Part shown: positions 44,608-47,763 of the stretch, piece after piece | Position numbering within the stretch: the stretch's first letter is position 1 | Layout: each line of letters opens with the position of its first letter | Source: Marinifilum_A sediminis | GTDB lineage: Bacteria > Bacteroidota > Bacteroidia > Bacteroidales > Marinifilaceae | Assembly (NCBI GenBank): GCA_947496465.1 | Contig: CANMCX010000022.1 | Coordinates: 1-47,763 of the forward strand | DNA: 47,763 nucleotides | Direction: 5' to 3' | Translations under genes and position numbers: made by a program | The notes under the pieces: model-generated | Told to the model about the DNA's origin: nothing | Databases searched by the model: none | What the model saw: the letters and a program-made list of their open reading frames with translations, nothing else

Positions 44608-45603
44608 ATGAAACTTGACCTGATTAAAATTATAGACAACCCTTTAGATTACATGCGACAGGCAATATGGATATCAGAAAAAAGAGAATCGTTTCTACTG
44701 ACCGACATCTTTAAAGTTGCCGAAATTTCAGTTAAGAAAAAGGTAAGTGTTGATATATTATCAGAAATTAAGGACAAAGACGTAGCCTATCAGATTAAGA
44801 AACCTTATGAAGAGAGATTTCAGCCAGAATTATATGATGAGATTTGTTTAACTGGTAAAAATGGGTTTCAATATTTGTCCCAAAATGAATATGATAAGCT
44901 GAAAGGATTCACAGCAGGTTCAGATACATTTTTTGATATAACAAATGTATTTGGTATTCATGGACATGAGCTTCCTGTGAGGACAAGGAAAGGATTAATT
45001 CTTAGATTTTTGAAAAAGGAAATTGAAGTACTCGACCCCAACAGTGATACATTAGATGCTAAGTACTCTATACCTTTTAAAAATAAGGATATTACGACAA
45101 TTAGTTCTTTAAATAAACAAGATTCGATTATTTATGGCACAAATACTGGGAAATTATTCTTACAAGACCTTTCTGAGAATAAATCAAAACCAATAAAATT
45201 TGATGATTGCAAAAGTGTTTGTTATGACATTGTCATAGACGAAAATGATGAGTATATTTTTATTTGTGGGATGGGATATTTAAGGGTTTATAGATTGGAT
45301 AATAACAAACTAAACTTGATATCAGAATTTAAAACATCAGCTCGTTCAATATGCACGTATAATGACCTGATTCTATTAAATAAAGGTATGCATGGTATTG
45401 AACTGTGCCGATTTAATGAAACTGAGATTGAGAAATTAGATAGTTTAAATATTGGATTCTCAATTGATTTGATGAGATTTAATAGAGCCAACGAGACTAT
45501 TCTTGTATCAAGTAAACCAATTGGGAAATTAGGACTGATAAAAATAACTCAGCACAACAATAAATATAAGTCATTGGGCGGATTGTTTAAATTTGGTAAG
45601 TGA
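44608..45603 (+). CDS. Hypothetical protein, 331 aa, C-terminal part beta-propeller-like
   Basis: Residues 1 to about 110 are mixed, with MRQAIWISEKRESFLLTDIF. The remainder shows regularly spaced beta blades, for example KDITTISSLNKQDSIIYGTN, VCYDIVIDENDEYIFICGMG and SARSICTYNDLILLNKGMHG, suggestive of a WD-like or similar propeller of about four or five blades. There is no signal peptide. Low G/C and position between two repeat sites mark it as array cargo. I do not recognise the family. Confidence 0.65.
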   Translation: MKLDLIKIIDNPLDYMRQAIWISEKRESFLLTDIFKVAEISVKKKVSVDILSEIKDKDVAYQIKKPYEERFQPELYDEICLTGKNGFQYLSQNEYDKLKGFTAGSDTFFDITNVFGIHGHELPVRTRKGLILRFLKKEIEVLDPNSDTLDAKYSIPFKNKDITTISSLNKQDSIIYGTNTGKLFLQDLSENKSKPIKFDDCKSVCYDIVIDENDEYIFICGMGYLRVYRLDNNKLNLISEFKTSARSICTYNDLILLNKGMHGIELCRFNETEIEKLDSLNIGFSIDLMRFNRANETILVSSKPIGKLGLIKITQHNNKYKSLGGLFKFGK

Positions 45604-45652
45604 GTGCATTTAAAAAACTATATTGCGATTTGATAATTAGGAGCTTTGAAAT

Positions 45653-45682
45653 GCCCAACGCCCCATATTCTCAACGTTATGC
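45653..45682 (+). repeat. Short cassette-end-like site
   Basis: GCCCAAC (45653-45659) and GTTATGC (45676-45682) lie 16 nt apart around CCCATATTCTC. The left box fits RYYYAAC. It is far shorter than the other sites and may be a collapsed version. It overlaps an upstream in-frame ATG of the next gene, which is why that start was rejected. Confidence 0.4.
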
Positions 45683-45693
45683 CCAATATTAAT

Positions 45694-46377
45694 ATGAGAC
45701 TAATTCTATTAATTATCATTTTAAGTCTTAATTACATTTCTACTTATTCTCAAAAGAGAATGACCAAAGAAGAAGTGGCAATCGAATGGAAAAGAAGTAA
45801 AACTGTTGATTTAGAAAAATTAAAGAAGCTATATCCTGAAAAGTTCACAAGACTACCTCTTGAAGCTAAAATTGTAGAATATATAGACAGTTTAACAAAA
45901 GAGAGCATAGATACAATTGGACTTTACACAATAAAATATATTGGGTATGAGAGATATAATGAATGTGATAACGAAAACTCTCCTTGGGAAGCTTATTTAC
46001 ATTGGAAAAAAAATGGCTCTACCTTTCATCAAACTATTAGAGAAAATTGTTATTTCGCTCCTATAGACATCGAATATTCAACAATTTTTAACTATTTCAA
46101 TAATTGTTCTCGAGAATTAAAAAAAGAAATAATATATCCTGTAATTGAAGGAGAATTTGATTCTGAAGGATCTCCATCGATTATCATACATCTCATCGAT
46201 CATCAACCTGAATATAAGATATACTCGCGACTAAGCAATGATTCTATATTTGTTTGCTTTGATGAAGATGCTATTATTAATAAAACAAGTATGTTCTACA
46301 ATGATAATAACTCTACAAGAATACTTAGCTGGAAAAACATAATTGAATACCAGATAAATGAACTTGAGAACAGATAA
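45694..46377 (+). CDS. Secreted hypothetical protein
   Basis: The ATG at 45694 is preferred because it begins a clean signal peptide (MRLILLIIILSLNYISTYSQ). The longer reading from 45646 runs through the repeat site. The mature protein has about 207 residues and is charged, with EEVAIEWKRSKTVDLEKLKK near the start and four Cys that could form disulphides (YNECDNE, RENCYFAP, FNNCSRE, FVCFDED). No family is recognised. Confidence 0.62.
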   Translation: MRLILLIIILSLNYISTYSQKRMTKEEVAIEWKRSKTVDLEKLKKLYPEKFTRLPLEAKIVEYIDSLTKESIDTIGLYTIKYIGYERYNECDNENSPWEAYLHWKKNGSTFHQTIRENCYFAPIDIEYSTIFNYFNNCSRELKKEIIYPVIEGEFDSEGSPSIIIHLIDHQPEYKIYSRLSNDSIFVCFDEDAIINKTSMFYNDNNSTRILSWKNIIEYQINELENR

Positions 46378-46389
46378 GAAACATACAGG

Positions 46390-46453
46390 GCATAACAAAA
46401 GTAACCGTTGCGCATCCCCATAAAATAAGATGAATACATTATAAAAGCCTTAA
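46390..46453 (+). repeat. Short cassette-end-like site plus flank shared with 1007-1066
   Basis: GCATAAC (46390-46396) and GTTGCGC (46407-46413) form a short site directly after the secreted-protein gene. The following 40 bases (CATCC...AAAAGCCTTAA) match the left-end repeat on the opposite strand. The conserved stretch is therefore longer than a simple recombination core. Confidence 0.55.
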
Positions 46454-46473
46454 ATCCTTGTCGTTTGGCGAAT

Positions 46474-46506
46474 AGACCTGACAGGTTTTGAAAACCTGTT
46501 AGGTCT
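46474..46506. repeat. REP-like 33-bp palindrome
   Basis: AGACCTGACAGGTTTT (46474-46489) pairs with AAAACCTGTTAGGTCT (46491-46506) with a single G-T mismatch. Palindromes of this kind are widespread in Bacteroidota genomes. It abuts the transposase remnant. Confidence 0.8.
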
Positions 46507-46508
46507 GA

Positions 46509-46790
46509 AACCACCACATCAGTATTTTTTCAAATTTATTTAATGCCTCCACCAAATCGTTTAACAAACGCAACAAAAGTCACGGATCTCTATTTGAAGG
46601 TCTATTTAAGCGAAAGCTGATTGATGATGAAGATTATTTAAAACAATTGGTCTTGTATATTCACAATAATCCTGTTCATCATGGTTTTTGCTCTCATCCA
46701 ATAGAATGGAGTTCTTATTTGACCTATGTGAGTCCTAAACCAACAAAACTGAAGCGTAGTGAAACAATAGAATGGTTGGGAATCGATTAA
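46509..46790 (+). pseudogene. Remnant of a REP-associated (Y1, IS200-like) transposase
   Basis: The frame from 46509 to the TAA at 46788-46790 encodes about 93 residues that match only the C-terminal part of TnpA-REP/RAYT proteins. The landmarks are IFSNLFNASTKSFNKRN, GSLFEGLFKRKLIDDEDY, then YIHNNPVHHGFCSHPIEW and a closing KPTKLKRSETIEWLGID. The N-terminal HUH histidine pair is missing, and there is no start codon. It is a dead fragment next to the palindrome such enzymes act on. Confidence 0.82.
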
Positions 46791-46950
46791 TTGTACTGAA
46801 AAGGAACAAACAGAACTAAGCTGTGGTAGGAGTGCCACAGCTTTTTTATATCCTCTTGTAATTATGTAGATTTATTCTATTTTATGTTCGCTGCTAGTTT
46901 TGCCTCTTTTGATTTTATTGTTTGCTATTTGTTTTTCATAAATTTGATAG
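46789..46950. repeat. 162-bp direct repeat, right copy
   Basis: This is the partner of 35066-35227, in the same orientation and of the same length. It contains the fourth AAGCTGTGG hairpin (46818-46843). It begins at the stop codon of the transposase remnant. Confidence 0.88.
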
Positions 46951-46962
46951 ACTCTGAATTGG

Positions 46963-47044
46963 AAGTGTACAATACTGACCTTTATGCTATGGTATCGTGC
47001 ACTTTAAATCACGATATAGTAAAATATAGAGGCACTTATAGTGC
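46963..47044 (+). repeat. Upstream repeat shared with 1608-1689
   Basis: The palindromic part (AAGTGTACAATAC ... GTATCGTGCACTT) is less perfect than at 1645-1689, but the remainder (ACGATATAGTAAAATATA, GCACTTATAGTGCA) is well kept. The next gene starts 37 bp downstream. It probably provides a promoter or junction common to two cargo genes. Confidence 0.5.
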
Positions 47045-47081
47045 ATTTCCTAACTAGTTGGGTGTAACCTAAAGCAGAACT

Positions 47082-47588
47082 ATGAAAATTGTTACGACTA
47101 TAATATTATTTGTCTGTTATTTCAATGTTAGTGCTCAAATAAGCAGTTTATACAAAGAGGATGGTAAACTTAGAGTAGACACAACATTGCAAATAATGGA
47201 GTCAGATCTTCAAAGCATAAATAAAGTTGAAAGGTTTATTTTACCTGACTTATACAATAATCTGACAATTCCCGAGATAGCAATTGAGAATAATATACAA
47301 GGATTAATGATTGTTAAAATTCAAATAAATTTTAATGAAGAAAAATTAGAGAAGAGTATCATCAAAGGATTCGATCCAATAATGGATAAGCTTGTTATTA
47401 AAGAAATTGATTCCTTAAAGGATATGTTCATACGTATACTACAGCGCGATTATGATTCTGAATTTAGTTTTTATCTGCCTTTGCTTTTTGTGCTTTATGA
47501 AGACGAATTTGAATATGACATGAAGAAAAATGGAGCAGTTACAAAAAAAGGTTCGCTTTATACAAGACAGCGAAGAATTGTAAATTAG
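47082..47588 (+). CDS. Secreted TonB_C-like protein
   Basis: The 168-residue protein has a signal peptide (MKIVTTIILFVCYFNVSA, then Q). The mature part contains PEIAIENNIQGLMIVKIQIN and later IIKGFDPIMDKLVIKEIDSL. This is the strand-helix pattern of the TonB C-terminal domain as used in many small Bacteroidota envelope proteins. It lacks the membrane anchor and proline-rich linker of true TonB. Function is unknown. It is the last complete gene in the window. Confidence 0.68.
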   Translation: MKIVTTIILFVCYFNVSAQISSLYKEDGKLRVDTTLQIMESDLQSINKVERFILPDLYNNLTIPEIAIENNIQGLMIVKIQINFNEEKLEKSIIKGFDPIMDKLVIKEIDSLKDMFIRILQRDYDSEFSFYLPLLFVLYEDEFEYDMKKNGAVTKKGSLYTRQRRIVN

Positions 47589-47593
47589 GCAAC

Positions 47594-47720
47594 ACCCAAC
47601 AAAAGTTAAAATTAAAGGGCGGTGACGCTCAACTAGATAATATAACAAAACTTTAAACGGTAGCGGCTTTGATAAGGCGGCATTTGTAAATCGCCCTCAA
47701 ATTTTAGCAAGACCGTCAGA
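47594..47720 (+). repeat. Degenerate attC-like site at the right end
   Basis: The left arm 47594-47621 begins ACCCAAC and ends AAAGGGCG. The right arm 47692-47720 begins CGCCCTCAAATTTTAG. The arms pair through CGCCCT and AATTTTA, but the right end reads CCGTCAGAC instead of a GTT core. It follows the last gene by a few bases, as expected for an array unit. Confidence 0.45.
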
Positions 47721-47763
47721 CTGTCTAAAAACCTTGATAAGTTGTTGATAAGTAAGCATGCTT

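Noticed and set aside
35487..47588. Search for an integrase, phage genes or a CRISPR array in the accessory region
   Set aside because: No tyrosine or serine recombinase motif, no phage structural gene and no regularly spaced identical repeats were seen.

Overview
The window is AT-rich chromosomal DNA that looks like Bacteroidota, probably a marine or environmental relative of Bacteroidales/Marinilabiliales. The evidence is lipoproteins with short N-terminal lipoboxes, TonB_C-like secreted proteins, weak ribosome binding sites, an OhrR/glutathione peroxidase pair and many small intergenic palindromes. The genus is not certain. I saw no rRNA, tRNA or CRISPR.

Region 1 (1-3.9 kb) holds the 3' part of an IS1182-family transposase, a small membrane-anchored gene on the minus strand, a helical protein of unknown function followed by a strictly 21-bp-phased repeat array, and a 49-residue PspC-like protein. 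Region 2 (4-13.5 kb, all minus strand) is mostly housekeeping: a PEP mutase/isocitrate lyase-family enzyme, an alkylation-repair operon (Ada, a HAD hydrolase and an Ogt-DNA glycosylase fusion), two small membrane proteins, a TonB_C-like secreted protein, a sodium:solute symporter and an MtfA-like peptidase carrying a SEC-C tail. Region 3 (13.6-21.8 kb) holds a glutathione peroxidase plus one-Cys OhrR-like regulator unit with a candidate operator. Converging on it is a six-gene MacB/TolC-type efflux operon with three different lipoprotein adaptors. Region 4 (22-27 kb) has secreted or lipoprotein genes of unknown role, a putative zinc metallopeptidase, a second 21-bp-phased array and a helical protein with a C-terminal carboxypeptidase-regulatory-like domain.

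Region 5 (27.5-34 kb) is one of the two most unusual parts. It is a six-gene operon with three large TULIP-superfamily P47/OrfX-like proteins (450, 729 and 467 aa), two tandem AidA/PixA inclusion-body-type proteins and a 110-aa orphan. P47 and OrfX proteins are best known from botulinum neurotoxin clusters and the PMP1 insecticidal toxin cluster. The operon lies between two copies of an 80-85 bp dispersed repeat that ends in a terminator-like hairpin.

Region 6 (35-47.7 kb) is the other. It is a run of co-oriented, unrelated genes, mostly separated by imperfect inverted-repeat sites with GCYAAC...GTTRGC ends that resemble integron attC sites, with no integrase visible. Cargo includes a 1280-aa STAND-type NTPase, a two-gene CBASS-like system (CD-NTase plus a four-TM effector) and several small membrane or secreted proteins. 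Two of the sites are each split at the same position by a ~700-nt group II intron that has no encoded protein. Most of this array lies between two 162-bp direct repeats, so it looks like a discrete, defence-bearing accessory island. A remnant of a REP-associated transposase and its palindrome lie near the right end.
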